A stretch of 64,000 nucleotides of DNA. It comes from Agapetus fuscipes (lineage: Eukaryota; Arthropoda; Insecta; Trichoptera; Glossosomatidae). The translations under genes were made by a program, and so were the position numbers. Of this stretch, positions 9,340 through 19,069 are shown piece after piece. The notes under the pieces were generated by a model. The model had not been told where the DNA came from. It saw only the letters and a program-made list of their open reading frames with translations, and searched no databases. Within the stretch, counting starts at the first letter, position 1. Each line of letters opens with the position of its first letter. The stretch covers positions 17,980,001-18,044,000 of the forward strand of contig OX637339.1 in NCBI GenBank assembly GCA_951799405.1. Reading direction: 5' to 3'.

Positions 9340-9570
9340 CCCTTAGTACGAGTTGCAAAACTTGAGTAATGTAAAGTTTACAGCAATTATTAAAGAGTGA
9401 TTTCCCCCAAAATCTGCCATTGTTGTTTGAACTTGATTTTCTTCATCACTGTAACTCTTTTGCTAAGACCACAAAGTGTAAGAAACAAAAACGTCAGATT
9501 TTGGGAAAATCACTCTTTAATATTTTCCGTAAACTTTACTTTTCTCAAGTTTTGCAACTCGTACTAAGGG
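9340..9570. mobile_element. Foldback MITE, Tc1/mariner-like, TA duplication
   Basis: Arms of about 75-80 bp starting CCCTTAGTACGAGTTGCAAA and mirrored at the right end. TA flanks both sides (9338-9339 and 9571-9572). Short centre, no coding capacity. Confidence 0.82.
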
Positions 9571-9767
9571 TACAGGTTTATGAATGGGTGAAAAAACTTG
9601 AATTGAGATTCTGGGGAGATTGTATTTTTGGCGCGAGAAAGGTTTGCTCAGACATCGTAAAATTTTAATCGATTTTATTTGTTGAGAAATGATATAAAAG
9701 CGGCTATAAAGATCGGGTATTTTTAATGCGTGTTGAACATACACATGTAGGTACTTAACTTTCAACT

Positions 9768-9812
9768 AAGCTACACATGTAGCGTAACTTCTTGCCGCGG
9801 CTAGTAGGATTG
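9768..9812 (-). mobile_element. SINE-B 3' end fragment, reverse
   Basis: AAGCTACACATGTAGCGTAA followed by CTTCTTGCCGCGG, the minus-strand form of the SINE-B terminus. Confidence 0.6.
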
Positions 9813-9921
9813 CAATTCATTTGAAAATTAATCAGTGGAGAGGTTTGTTAATATACCAATCTATATTTTTGCTTGACCAGAAAGATTAATATGTATTTAT
9901 AGTCTATAATCTTACAGTGTC

Positions 9922-10151
9922 ATTCTTAGGCATTTTAGTCGTCCGTTGAGCCCACGCTTTGACAAACTAATGATGCATTTGTATGATGACCTGTCAATCC
10001 ATGATGGCCGCAAGTGAACAGCTGATTAGTCTTCATAAAAATATTACCAAAATTCTTTAGGTAAGAATGACCGTGGTGATGAGACTTCCAGCCCAGGCAT
10101 CATTAGTTTGTCAAAGTGTGGGCTCAACGGACGACTAAAATGTCTAAGAAT
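9922..10151. mobile_element. Foldback element with 55-bp inverted arms
   Basis: Arms 9922-9976 and 10097-10151 differ at about two positions (start ATTCTTAGGCATTTTAGTCG). The centre of about 120 bp is non-coding. No clear target duplication, so the class is unknown. Confidence 0.8.
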
Positions 10152-10164
10152 AGCCCGTTAGTTG

Positions 10165-10394
10165 TTAAGAAATATAAGCATTTAAAATTCATATTATTAA
10201 ATGCATGCCTACAGACACGTCTAAGTTCGCGCTTACAAATGCTGCATGTGTACTTACAAATTAAAATATAAACCTAAAATAAACGTAAACCCTGCAATGT
10301 TTGCCGACCTTCCCTGAAACAAGGGGTGACATTGGCAAAGTGAACCAGGTGTTACAGTACAGGTGGTCAGCCTCATACCAACATATAAGTCAAC
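10165..10394 (-). repeat. D repeat, reverse, tail missing
   Basis: Head ACCAACATATAAGTCAACC at the right; lacks the GATTA microsatellite at the left. The foldback element abuts it. Confidence 0.8.
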
Positions 10395-10396
10395 CT

Positions 10397-10594
10397 GTCA
10401 GTCAATTTCAAAACTCTAAATGAAAATACTGGTAAAGTTTACTTAGCCTTCAAAAGAAATGAGTACCAGCCACCTCGAACGCTAGGAACCCCTACTTCAA
10501 CTGTAGAGGTTGGCGTAAAACCGGCCCCCTTAACTGTTAAAATAAACAAGTTTTACTCGACCCCTTTAAGTAACTCTGTATGTGTAGCTTAGTG
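10397..10594 (+). mobile_element. SINE-B, 5' truncated
   Basis: Starts inside the body (TCAAAACTCTAAATG). Keeps the CTTCAACTGTAGAGGTTGGC region and ends TGTATGTGTAGCTTAG. Confidence 0.75.
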
Positions 10595-10599
10595 TTATA

Positions 10600-10910
10600 T
10601 GTAGGTCACATGCGTTTTATTTAATACAAAACGTTATTTTATTATCTTTTACGTGAAGATGTTTTTTTATTAGGTACAAAAATATCAAAAGACTGTTCAA
10701 AAAAAAATGGCGTCCAAATTGTTTTCAAATCCTTCCCAAGATGCCTCCCACGTTGCCATGGCGACGTGATAAATTCATATTCGGCATCTGTCCCGCTTTC
10801 GCACGCAGAGCCTCGGGTTGTTTGCAATGAGAGGGAGGGGGATGCAAGACGCGCCTTTGTACGGGGAGAAACAAAAATATTATCTTTAAAAGGAAATATA
10901 TAATATAATA
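10600..10910. other. Unassigned intronic sequence
   Basis: Nothing recognised; ends in an A/T-rich (TAATA)-like run beside the next D repeat. Confidence 0.4.
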
Positions 10911-10911
10911 A

Positions 10912-11225
10912 TATAATCTAAGTTGCAAGGATATATTCATTTAAAGCTCTCAGATGTAAGCCCACAAACCAACAAGTGTAGTTCGCGCTTACAAATGCTG
11001 AATGTGTACTTACAAATAAAATCCAAACCTCAAATGAACATAAGCCCCACAACTTTTGCCGACCTTCCCTGAAACAGGGGTTACATTGGCAAAGTGAACC
11101 ATTTTTTACAGTATGGGTGGTCAGCCTCATACCAACCTATAAGTCAAGGAATATGAATAAAAAATTACATTTAAATATATAAAAGAACAAAACCTTACAA
11201 AGAAATCTATACAAAAAAAGTCAAA
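10912..11225 (-). repeat. D repeat plus upstream LINE-P 3' UTR, near-identical to 29902-30215
   Basis: Full D in reverse, followed on the right by about 75 bp of LINE-P spacer (AAACCTTACAAAGAAATC and so on). The copy at 29902-30215 has the same length (314 bp) with about four differences by eye. It is therefore among the youngest insertions. Here the LINE coding region is absent (5' truncation). Confidence 0.88.
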
Positions 11226-11344
11226 TACATATTATAATATTATATAGGTTAGAATAACAGAATTTTGATTTTGAGAAAATATGATAATATTTGTGAAAAA
11301 TACAGTTTATATAAATATTTTAAATACTTTTAAGCCACGATATA

Positions 11345-11680
11345 CTGAGAATGAAAGTAAAAAATAGCTTAATGAGATGGTTTGGACATCTTGAAAGTAT
11401 GGATGATGAACGACTTACGAAGAAAGTGTACAGAGAAAATGTCAGAGAAAAGCGTGGAAGGGGAAGACCGAGGAAGGATTGGATAGACAAAATGAGTGAG
11501 ATTGCGAAAGAATGGAACCTGCAGAGTGAGAATGACATTTGAGTGTGTAGAAGGAAAGCGATGACTGTTGAAGAGATGAAAGAGATATACCAGGGCAGAG
11601 CAAAGTGGAGACGCATCTGCAGAGGTACCGGCCACCCCTAGTGGAATGGCGGCAGGATACAGTACAGTGGTATGTAGGTG
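11345..11680 (+). mobile_element. LINE-P C-terminal coding region with (ACAGT)-type tail
   Basis: Reads MKVKNSLMRWFGHLESMDDE, then a GRGRPRKDWIDKM-type basic stretch and MSEIAKEWNLQSEND. One in-frame stop (11540) is followed by the continuing domain VCRRKAMTVEEMKEIYQGR and a CRGTGHP ending. The motif set (RWFGH, RGRPRK, DRxKWR) is typical of the extreme C-terminus of insect non-LTR reverse transcriptases. The end GGATACAGTACAGTGG carries no D. Confidence 0.8.
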
Positions 11681-11867
11681 ATAAGAATGTGTAAGCATTA
11701 ACTTACACGTGCCGTGTTGATAAAAAAAATCGGTGATAAAAAAAAATGTGCATAGAACTATAATCTATAATCAATGTTGCAAAAATATATCGCCTCTAAG
11801 GTAAAACTGAACAAGTGCTGATTCACTGATTTGAGAAATCGTGGATAAAACATTTTATTGGGAGTAA

Positions 11868-12003
11868 CTTCTCATAGTAAGTGAACTAATTATAAGGAAG
11901 TGCTCATGAAAAACTTCTAAGCTACAGGATTTTGAAACTTTTCTAGTGTTTTCTCTCGTAGAAAATAGGAAAAAATGTGCATTTATCTGAGAAACCGATG
12001 CTT
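11868..12003 (+). repeat. Unnamed repeat, copy 1 of a pair
   Basis: Shares CTCATAGTAAGTGAACTAAT, AAGTGCTCATGAAAAACTTC and TTATCTGAGAAACC with 14815-15000. Non-coding. Confidence 0.6.
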
Positions 12004-12392
12004 GCTCAATCTAATCTAATCGAATCAAATTTGCACTTTCATAAACAGACATGCACAAGTTCGCGCTTAAACATGCCGCATGAAGTCCCACAATATAAAA
12101 ACCCGAATCTCACATGGATATACACCCTGCAACTGAACAACCGAGCAACTCAACAAAGTGAACCATTTTCTACAGCATGGGTGGTCAGCCGCATACCAAC
12201 CTATAAGTCAAGGAGCATACATACAAAACAAATTACATTTTTAAAATCAACAAATTATAATATGTATGGGCATCAAAAACTAACAGAAAACAAATTCCTA
12301 TTTAAAAAAACCCTAGCCGCCAACATCACAGATCAACCGCCATTTCTTTCTGTCCTTACACACTTCTTTCATTTCCTCCAGAGTCATAACCT
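12000..12392 (-). mobile_element. LINE-P 3' end carrying a D tail (diagnostic copy)
   Basis: Minus strand from right to left: codons KKVMTLEEMKEVCKDRKKWR, then LICDVGG and a stop, a spacer of about 120 bp containing AATGTAATTTGTTTTGTATG, then a D repeat (12212 down to 12000) ending in GATTAGATTAGATT. This direct continuity shows that D forms the 3' UTR and terminus of one LINE-P subfamily. The D part has a small deletion in its hairpin region. Confidence 0.85.
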
Positions 12393-12462
12393 TCTTAATA
12401 TGTCAGTTATTCAGTTGTACCTACCTTTATTTCAGCAATTTTTGCATTATATTCTTTGTTCC

Positions 12463-12715
12463 TTGACTTATAGGTTGGTATGCGCCTGACCACCCATGCT
12501 GTAGAATATGGTTCACTCTGTCAATGTCAACCCTGTTTCAGGGAAAGACGGCAAGAGTTGCAGGGTGTATGTCAATTTCAGATTTAGTTTTTATGTTGTA
12601 AGTTCACATGCGGCATGTGCAAGCGCGAACTTGTACTTGTGTCTGCTTGTGAAAATGCATTTAATGTGAATCTCTAATGTAACATATCTTTGCAACTTAG
12701 ATTAGATTAGATATT
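12463..12715 (+). repeat. D repeat, full length, GATTA tail
   Basis: Starts GTTCCTTGACTTATAGGTTG and ends CAACTTAGATTAGATTAGAT. It lies head-to-head with the reverse LINE-P/D copy at 12000-12392. Confidence 0.88.
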
Positions 12716-13160
12716 CCATGCAAAAAAAGTAGAAATAAGGGCAGAGGAAGGAGGTTTAAAATAAACAAAAAAAAAGTATAATTGCAATCTTTTGTTCAAT
12801 CTTTCAAAACCAAATTCTGAAAATTGAGTTATTTTTGTTTGTATTTATTAAAAAGCAAAAAAAATGAGAAAACAAAATTCTACATAGCAGGTTATTGTTA
12901 TCAGGGAGAATCACATCTGGAGTAATTTGATTTGATTTTAAATCAGTTCTGGCCAATCATAGCCGTAACATCAGCTTTATAAGGGGGGGGGGATACCCAA
13001 GGGCGTACCTTCTGAGATAATGCCTCCCCCATAAACGTTCCCTAATCATGCAGCGTTCTTGCACGTTCACAAATGGATGATAACATTCAAGAGAGATCGT
13101 TTGTTTTTTCGGCTAGTAGATGTACTGAAAAAATTGTTTCAAAAGACTCGAGTATGCAAA
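12716..13160. other. Unassigned intronic sequence with G-run
   Basis: A/T-rich, with a GGGGGGGGG tract near 12982. Nothing recognised. Confidence 0.4.
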
Positions 13161-13167
13161 ATATCCC

Positions 13168-13492
13168 GGTCGATAGCTCAATTGGTAGAGTGCTTGCATT
13201 CCATGCCGTGAGCTCGGGTTCGAATCCCACCGAGGGTGTCAGAAATGATTTACCGTTTCGGTGTTTATTTCAAACCCCAAAATAAAATAGCGGCAAGGTT
13301 TGCTCAGCCTGCACAAGAAATGAGTATCAGCCCTCTCGGGAACTGGGATACCGCCACTTCAACAGAAGTGGTTGGCGTAAGGCGGGCCCCCTTACCTGTA
13401 AAAATAAAAAGGTTCAACTCGCCACATTCGACTCCTTCGGGGATAACGCGGCAAGAAGTTACACTATATGTGTAGCTTAGTTGCGTTTTAGT
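13168..13492 (+). mobile_element. SINE-B, full length reference copy
   Basis: tRNA-derived head GTCGATAGCTCAATTGGTAG and GGGTTCGAATCCCACCGAGG. The body contains TCAGAAATGATTTACCGTTT, CACAAGAAATGAGTATCAGC, AACAGAAGTGGTTGGCG, CCCCCTTACCTGTAAAAATA and CACATTCGACTCCTTCGG, ending ACACTATATGTGTAGCTTAG. Box A and box B are well preserved, so RNA polymerase III transcription is plausible. Confidence 0.9.
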
Positions 13493-13639
13493 TGCGTTGT
13501 GTGACAATTTGTAGGTTAACGAGTACGTTTCCACGTTGTGGGGAATATAAACCTTATTTAAATTCTTGTTGCCATTTACGATCACTGTAGGTGCTGCTCT
13601 CTTACATTTATTTTTATATAAATAGACTGTATTTTTTAA

Positions 13640-13912
13640 TTATTTTTTGTTAAAAATAGATTTGTGAAGAGAAATGTAATTCACCAACCTATTCTGCCTG
13701 GTCAGAAATAGGTATTAATATCATAAATTAATAGGTCATCACTGTATATTTTAATGAATTATTATTTAGTAATTACCTACTCAAAGACATCTGTTGAACC
13801 AGGGTAAAAGTTACTATCGATAGAACACGATGCAGGCGGGGTTCGAACTCGCGATTGTCTCAATAACGCAAATTCAAGTGCCGACGCCTTATTACCATAC
13901 CAGCGACCATAG
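13640..13912 (-). mobile_element. SINE-C, reverse
   Basis: On the minus strand the tRNA-like head (box B GGTTCGAACCCCGCC in opposite reading, near 13835-13850) is followed by AACCAGGGTCAA-type sequence and an AT-rich body with ATTGGTGAATT near 13680. Relatives: 29208, 30540, 43490 and partial copies at 41950 and 53505. Confidence 0.75.
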
Positions 13913-14564
13913 AATATCTTCCATATTGTTACAATGATTCAACAGCGCTTCCAGTGAGTGTAAATGGAAACGCAAACTTCCATATATTTTTTATTCCTCA
14001 CTATTTAATTTTTAACACGAATCCTAATATTATAGATAAATTATATACGACATGTGATTGAAAATGCATCGAAGAGTTTTAAGACACCGGTAACATACTG
14101 AAGATAATTTCACAAATGGCACTCATGGTTGTTGAATGCTGAATGCATGCGTGTATGCTTAACCCAGGGGCGTACCCTGTATTACCTCCCCCTACGAAAT
14201 CCGAGACAACGTAGCTCTAAGGCAATTATTATCGACAAAGCCCTGTTTTTTTCTCGTCCGAATTTCGTCAAGATGAACCTACGCGCAATAATAACGTACT
14301 GGAAGACTGGCAATGCCAGATTCACTGTAGTGGGCACTAGACTTTTCTCGTATAAGTTCCATTTTCAAAAGATATTGCGCAAATTTTCAATTAACACTCT
14401 TTTGTTATCTAGGCTACACACGTACTTTAAAATTTGACGTGTAAATGAAATAGGTAGATACAATTATTTTGTGTAATTTTTTAATTTTTATTTGTCTTTA
14501 TTTTAAAGTTACCGTTAGAGGCTAATAATAATAATATTAGGATGATTTTTTGAGTGAATCACAC

Positions 14565-14800
14565 CTCAGAAGCCCTCTGTTGTCGCTGTAGAAAGCGCCA
14601 ATTCTCAAACAAGAACCAGTTGCTGTAGGGCTGGATCGTATTTTGGTGACCGGTCTTTGGTAAAGGAAGAATTTTTCAACTCAGCGAAGAGCATATCTGA
14701 AAATATAAATGGTATTTTTTTTGTGCTCTGCTGGGATTCGAATCCACAACCTTCCATTTACGAGTCAGAAGTGTTTACCACTAGACTGCGGACCGGTCAA
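14565..14800 (-). mobile_element. SINE-A, reverse, nearly full length
   Basis: From the 3' tail region (CACACCTCAGAAGCCCTCTG) at the left to the head CCACTAGACTGCGGACCGG at the right. Confidence 0.85.
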
Positions 14801-14811
14801 AGAAGTTTGTC

Positions 14812-15008
14812 GCTTCATGATGAGCACTTCCTTATAATTAGTTCACTTACTATGAGAATTATACACAATAAAGTGAAGTGCTCATGAAAAACTTCTAAAC
14901 TACAGGTTTATCACACTTCTTCAGTGTTTTCTCTAGGAGAAAATAGGAGAGAAAGTGTATTTATCTGAGAAACCCATGTTGGTCACTTAATATGTCACTT
15001 ATACAATG
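14812..15008 (+). repeat. Unnamed repeat, copy 2, with internal inversion
   Basis: 14868-14990 matches 11890-12003 in direct orientation. 14815-14860 is the reverse complement of the 11868-11910 part, so this copy is a partial foldback around ATTATACACAATAAAG. The right edge TTAATATGTCACTTATACA matches the ends seen at 12396 and 57630. Confidence 0.55.
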
Positions 15009-15009
15009 T

Positions 15010-15330
15010 TACATCCTAGATAGGCAGGCACCAGAATACCTTAGAGAACTGTGTTAGATGCAGCAAACCACTAGCACCAGGGCTCTAAGGTCAGCTAATG
15101 TAGGCTGTGCAAGGCTGAGCTTGCCCTTCAGGGCAACCTCAACCAACCTTGATGATCGCGCTTTCTCAGTTTCGGGCCCAATGGCTTGGAACGAGTTGCC
15201 GGTTGATGTGAAGAAAAAACAGGAATAGGGCAAGCTTCAGGATGAAGCTGAAGACACACCTTGAGGCTAAATTCTAGTGAAAGCGGCGCTTTTAAGAGAA
15301 ATCAACCAACTATATAATATATTTATACAT
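15010..15330 (+). mobile_element. CR1/L2-like LINE 3' end fragment
   Basis: Encodes RQAPEYLRELC, a stop, then RALRSANVGCARLSLPFRA and LDDRAFSVSGPMAWNELPVD. The 3' part AAGCGGCGCTTTTAAGAGAA resembles the equivalent position of the ATC-tailed LINE (CGGCGCTATAAA). Broken by stops and frameshifts. Confidence 0.7.
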
Positions 15331-15655
15331 ACTATATCATCTGCTTGGGGCATCAATCTCTTATCTTGTCTATACTCTCCTCTACATAAATCAGTCAATC
15401 CTCATTAGGACCCTAATTTCACGTACGCAATTTTAGGGTCCCACCATGCACGTCAGCCTGCCACTAGGCGGCAACCTTTCTAGGTAAGTACATCCCAAAG
15501 CCGGTCCAATTTAATTAGTCCATCCGTGACTGGAATACTTACCCCGGATTTTCAACTCGATTGTTATTGTTCCCTCCACGGGGTGTATGGCTGGGTGTGA
15601 GGATGTACAGGCGAAGACAGCTAGCTAGGGATAGTAGTTTATTAGTGCTGCAAAG
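15331..15655. other. Unassigned intronic sequence
   Basis: Possibly more decayed LINE sequence, but no motif can be named. Confidence 0.3.
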
Positions 15656-15679
15656 TTCTGATATCATCGTGACCGTTGA

Positions 15680-15918
15680 TTGAGAACCAATGTTGGAAGA
15701 GCCCGGGCGAATATGCTGACCTGGGGATTTCTGGGACGGGAGGACTCTACACTATGTGAGTGTGGAGCTCAGCAAACAATGGAGCACCTGCGGTGTTGTC
15801 CTTTCTGTCCGACAAGCTGCTCCATGGATGATCTCTTTGCGGGAAACCAAAGAGCTGTAGACATTGCTCGTTACTGGGCCAATACGGTGGTAAGCTGACA
15901 CGAAGAAGAAGAATCGTG
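15680..15918 (+). mobile_element. Non-LTR reverse transcriptase C-terminal zinc segment with (GAA)n tail
   Basis: Reads RTNVGRARANMLTWGFLGRE, then TLCECGAQQTMEHLRCCPFC and RAVDIARYWANT. The C-x-C...H...C pattern around TMEH is typical of the end of jockey- and R1-like LINE reverse transcriptases. After the stop (15896-15898) comes CACGAAGAAGAAGAA. It appears to be inserted in front of, or into, the CR1-like fragment that follows. Confidence 0.72.
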
Positions 15919-16200
15919 ACCGTGCTTTTTGCATTGTGGCATTGGTGACCTGGAACGCGCTGCTTGCATATCTGAGGGAGTCTCTGACAGAGATGGGATT
16001 CAGGAGAAGCCTCAAGACGCACCTGTTTCCAGGATCACACCATGCCCCTCTGTGGTGATGGAAGGAGCCTACGACTAAGGGAGGCTAGAGTGACACATCC
16101 CCGGATGGGATGGATATACAGGGCGTGGGTCAGAGAAGGGATAACATGTGGTCACGATAATTTTGTTCATTTCATCGTCATCATCATTATCATCAACGGC
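15919..16200 (+). mobile_element. CR1/L2-like LINE 3' end with (ATC)n tail
   Basis: Encodes DRAFCIVALVTWNALLAYLR and TEMGFRRSLKTHLF, a CR1/L2 C-terminus. A 3' UTR of about 150 bp follows, ending in GTCATCATCATTATCATCAA. Confidence 0.72.
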
Positions 16201-16204
16201 ACGA

Positions 16205-16730
16205 CAATCTGGGAACTTGTGAATTATCATGGTCTCTCATAGATCATCCGTAGCACCTCTACCTTCCTCCTCCAGTCCCATACTCCTACCTCAAGGCAGT
16301 CTTCCACCACTACATCCAGTCACCTTAATCTGGGTATTCCCACTGTCCTGCGCCCCTTTGGGTCCTACATCCCAACCATCTTTTCCAGGCTCTGGTGTTC
16401 CATTAACTGGATATGAACCAGCCAATGGAGCCATCTGACTTACTGACCAGACCACTTTGACGTATTGACACAAATCTTACTGTTTAAGATTTTATTTCGC
16501 CATGCGCCTGTCCATTTTTGGATTTGGCGGAGAATTTTCCTTTACAAGATATTGGAAGAGCTTTGATCACGCTTGTCTAGTTTCCAAATTCAGAAGGAAT
16601 ATGCGAGAAAGCTACGAATGAAGAATAACTTGTCTTTTCTTTAAATATCTTTTATTTTTAACTTGATTGTGTGCATCTTCTAACTTTATATCAAGGTTTT
16701 TCTGTAGTTAAAACATACGTTCATACAAAT
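16205..16730. other. Unassigned intronic sequence with C-rich stretch
   Basis: 16229-16473 is richer in GC and open for about 60-70 codons on both strands. I recognise no protein family in either. Confidence 0.35.
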
Positions 16731-16734
16731 AAAT

Positions 16735-16855
16735 TCATTCCTTGAATTATATGTTTGGTATGAGGCTGTCCACCCATGCTGTAAAAAAGTGGGTCACCAT
16801 GCCAAGTCACCCTTATTTCAGAAAAGGCGGCAGGAGTTGCAATTTTTAACTAACC
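16735..16855 (+). repeat. D repeat, 5' half only
   Basis: CATTCCTTGAATTATATGTT to GGCAGGAGTTGCA; 3' half missing. Confidence 0.75.
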
Positions 16856-17220
16856 AGTTAACTAAACTACTTAAACACTGTCTAACTGTAGATTTGTCTC
16901 GAGATCCACCTGTCTGGCAACAAGGAGAGCGGCGGTATTATGAAGGCTGGGTCGCCATGGTGACGGGTATAATTTTGGGGATGTAATTGATAATGAGGGA
17001 AGTGATTGGTAATTGCTTGATGGATCGGTGAAGTGAAATGGAAGCGAAGCTGTGCGCCACGCTTTTAGCGGGGATTAACGAATTCCAGTACAAATTGTTT
17101 ATACACTTGAGCAAGTATTCCGATAGACTGTTATTGAAAACAAACAATTGGAATAGTCTGGAGGTATCTTGGAAGGTAACCTTGATCGCAAAATCGAGAT
17201 TAAATCTCGCAACTCGCAAC
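16856..17220. other. Unassigned intronic sequence
   Basis: No repeat or gene recognised. Confidence 0.4.
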
Positions 17221-17221
17221 T

Positions 17222-17878
17222 AAGCTTCTTCTTCTTCTTCTGTTTCAATCCTGGGATTGGTTTGCAGCAATATCTTGTACTCTTGATCTCCATTCCTCCC
17301 TGTCTTGTGCGGCTCTTTTAAGCTCTGCATATGTTGAGCAGCGCACGTCCACCAGCAGGTCCTCCAGGTACTCTTGGCGTGGGCGTCCCCTAGAGTTGGT
17401 TCCCTCGGTCATCCCCTCCATTATGGCATGCAAGAGACCTTCTTGCCGTATTACATGGCCGATCCATCTTGCACGCCTTTCGGACAAAGTCCTGAGCAGC
17501 TGCCTTCCTCCTTGGATTCTTTGGAGAACCTCCTCATTTGTGGTGTGGTCTCTCCAGGAAATTCCTAGAAGCCTTCTATACGACCACATCTCGAAAGCCT
17601 CTAGTCTTCGTTTATCCCTTTTGGATAGGCACCATGTCTCGCAGCCGTACATCAAGATACTCCATACATATGTTTTGATGAGGAGTAGTCTCAGTTTCAG
17701 GTCTATGTTGTTTGATTCTATTATTTTTGCTTTTTTATTAAATGCAAGTCTAGCCTGGTGTATACGGCTGTCGATGTCGCTCTTTGACCGTCCGTCCCAC
17801 GTTATTTTACTGCCAAGGTAGACAAACTCCCTCGTGTTCCCCAATGGCACTCCTGACATAACTACTCCCATCCGATGC
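17222..17878 (-). mobile_element. RTE-like LINE 3' end, open 208-codon frame, (GAA)n tail
   Basis: The minus-strand frame 17871-17245 reads FVYLGSKITWDGRSKSDIDS, then LLIKTYVWSILMYGCETW, RRLEAFEMWSYRRLLGISW and HTTNEEVLQRI. This order is characteristic of the thumb/C-terminal part of RTE-clade reverse transcriptases. It has no internal stop, ends at 17245, and is followed by ACAGAAGAAGAAGAAGAAGC, the short UTR and microsatellite usual for RTE. The palm domain and endonuclease are absent (5' truncation next to SINE-B). The open frame suggests a fairly young insertion. Confidence 0.85.
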
Positions 17879-18012
17879 TAAGCTACACATATACATAGTG
17901 TAACTTCTTGCCTGCTTCGAAGGGGTCGCATGTGGCGATTCGTGACCTATTTTTTTACGGGTAAGGGGGCCGGCCTCACACCAATCACTTTCAGTTGAAG
18001 TGGGGGTATCTA
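17879..18012 (-). mobile_element. SINE-B 3' half, reverse
   Basis: CTAAGCTACACATATACATA at the left to TTTCAGTTGAAGTGGGGG at the right; head missing. Confidence 0.8.
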
Positions 18013-18013
18013 T

Positions 18014-18075
18014 AATCTAAGTTGCAAATATATGTTAATATTTGAAACACATATTATGCATAGTTAGGTTTAAGT
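18014..18075 (-). repeat. D repeat tail fragment, reverse
   Basis: CTATAATCTAAGTTGCAAATA to ATTATGCATAG only. Confidence 0.6.
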
Positions 18076-18175
18076 TAGAATTACGGTCGTTTGACATTTT
18101 GACAATTATATTATTTATTTATTTTTAAAACTGAACAATTTTAAAACTTAATTTAAATCGGATATTTAACGAACC

Positions 18176-18300
18176 GTTCGGTGAGAACTTACATTATTCT
18201 CTACGTTTCGTCAGCGACGTAGCCGACGTCTTCAGGAGAACATCCTATCTGTACGGCGACTGAGGATGAACTCAGGTCACTCTTTTTAACAGGAAACATA
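18176..18300. repeat. Unnamed repeat shared with 61935-62045
   Basis: Shares TCTCTACGTTTCGTCAGCGA-like and GACGTCTTCAGGAGA with 61935-62045. Such motifs (an ACGTTTCG box plus a CTTCAGGAG box) are common in the repeats bordering Penelope-like retroelements. That origin is only a suggestion. Confidence 0.45.
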
Positions 18301-18675
18301 CTAATTTTTGATGACAGTAAAACCAAAAAATTGAAATGATCCATTGGTTTCATCATATCGCATGTCTTTCTCATCGGAGTTAATCTACAAAAACAACGTG
18401 TAAGTTCATTCATGCACATGCTTCTTAATTTACCCGCCTGAGAAGCATCAACTTGGATGGTTTCCATGATAAACCAGTTTTAGCAGCGAGAGTAGCTCTC
18501 TCATGCGACACAAGAAGCCTTGGCGGAGACTGCGCTCCCCCAGTTCTTGTTTGCCGTATAGGTACACCAATTTTGTCAAATATGACCTTTTAATTTTTAT
18601 TTTATTTATTTATTTATTTATTTGTAAAAACACCAACAGATCATTGACAATTTTTGCAGTTGTCTTAAGATTCAA

Positions 18676-19069
18676 ATTATAAGCAACATTGGGCGCGGTC
18701 AGTGCTTGGATGGGTAACCGCTCAGGCACACCGCGTGTCGTTGGCATCTCGGACCGGTCCGTAGTCCGTCCGCCCGGACTCGTAAATGGAAGGTTGTGGA
18801 TTCGGATCCCGGCGGAGCACAAAAATATACCATTTATATTTCGAATGTGCTCTTCGCTGGGTTGAAAAATTCATAAACCTTTACCAATGACCGGTCACCA
18901 AAGGTCCATCCAGCCTTACAGCAACTGGGTCTTGCTTGAGTAATGGCGCTTTGTAGCGACGACCAAGCTCGTACACCTCTGCGGCACTACAAAAAGTGTC
19001 ATAGACCCCTAGAGTCTTTAGAATCTAGGGAGTCTCCCGCACAGGATTTCTTAAAAAAAAAAAAAAAAA
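18676..19069 (+). mobile_element. 5S-headed SINE-A with alternative poly(A) 3' module
   Basis: 5'-truncated 5S rRNA-like head (AAGCAACATTGGGCGCGGTC to CACCGCGTGTCGTTGGC), then CTCGGACCGGTCCGTAGTCC opening a SINE-A head and body up to CGACGACCAAGCTCG. Instead of the usual AAT-tailed end, a module (18974-19052, CACCTCTGCGGCACTAC ... GGGAGTCTCCCGCAC) ends in a run of about 17 A. Inserted inside MITE-M. Confidence 0.82.

Noticed and set aside
11977..12489. 170-codon ORF on the + strand
   Set aside because: It runs antisense through the LINE-P/D copy and into a second D; the true coding sense of that LINE is the minus strand.
16229..16473. Overlapping 60-70 codon ORFs on both strands in a C-rich stretch
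   Set aside because: Open frames are expected from the base composition; no family recognised in either direction.
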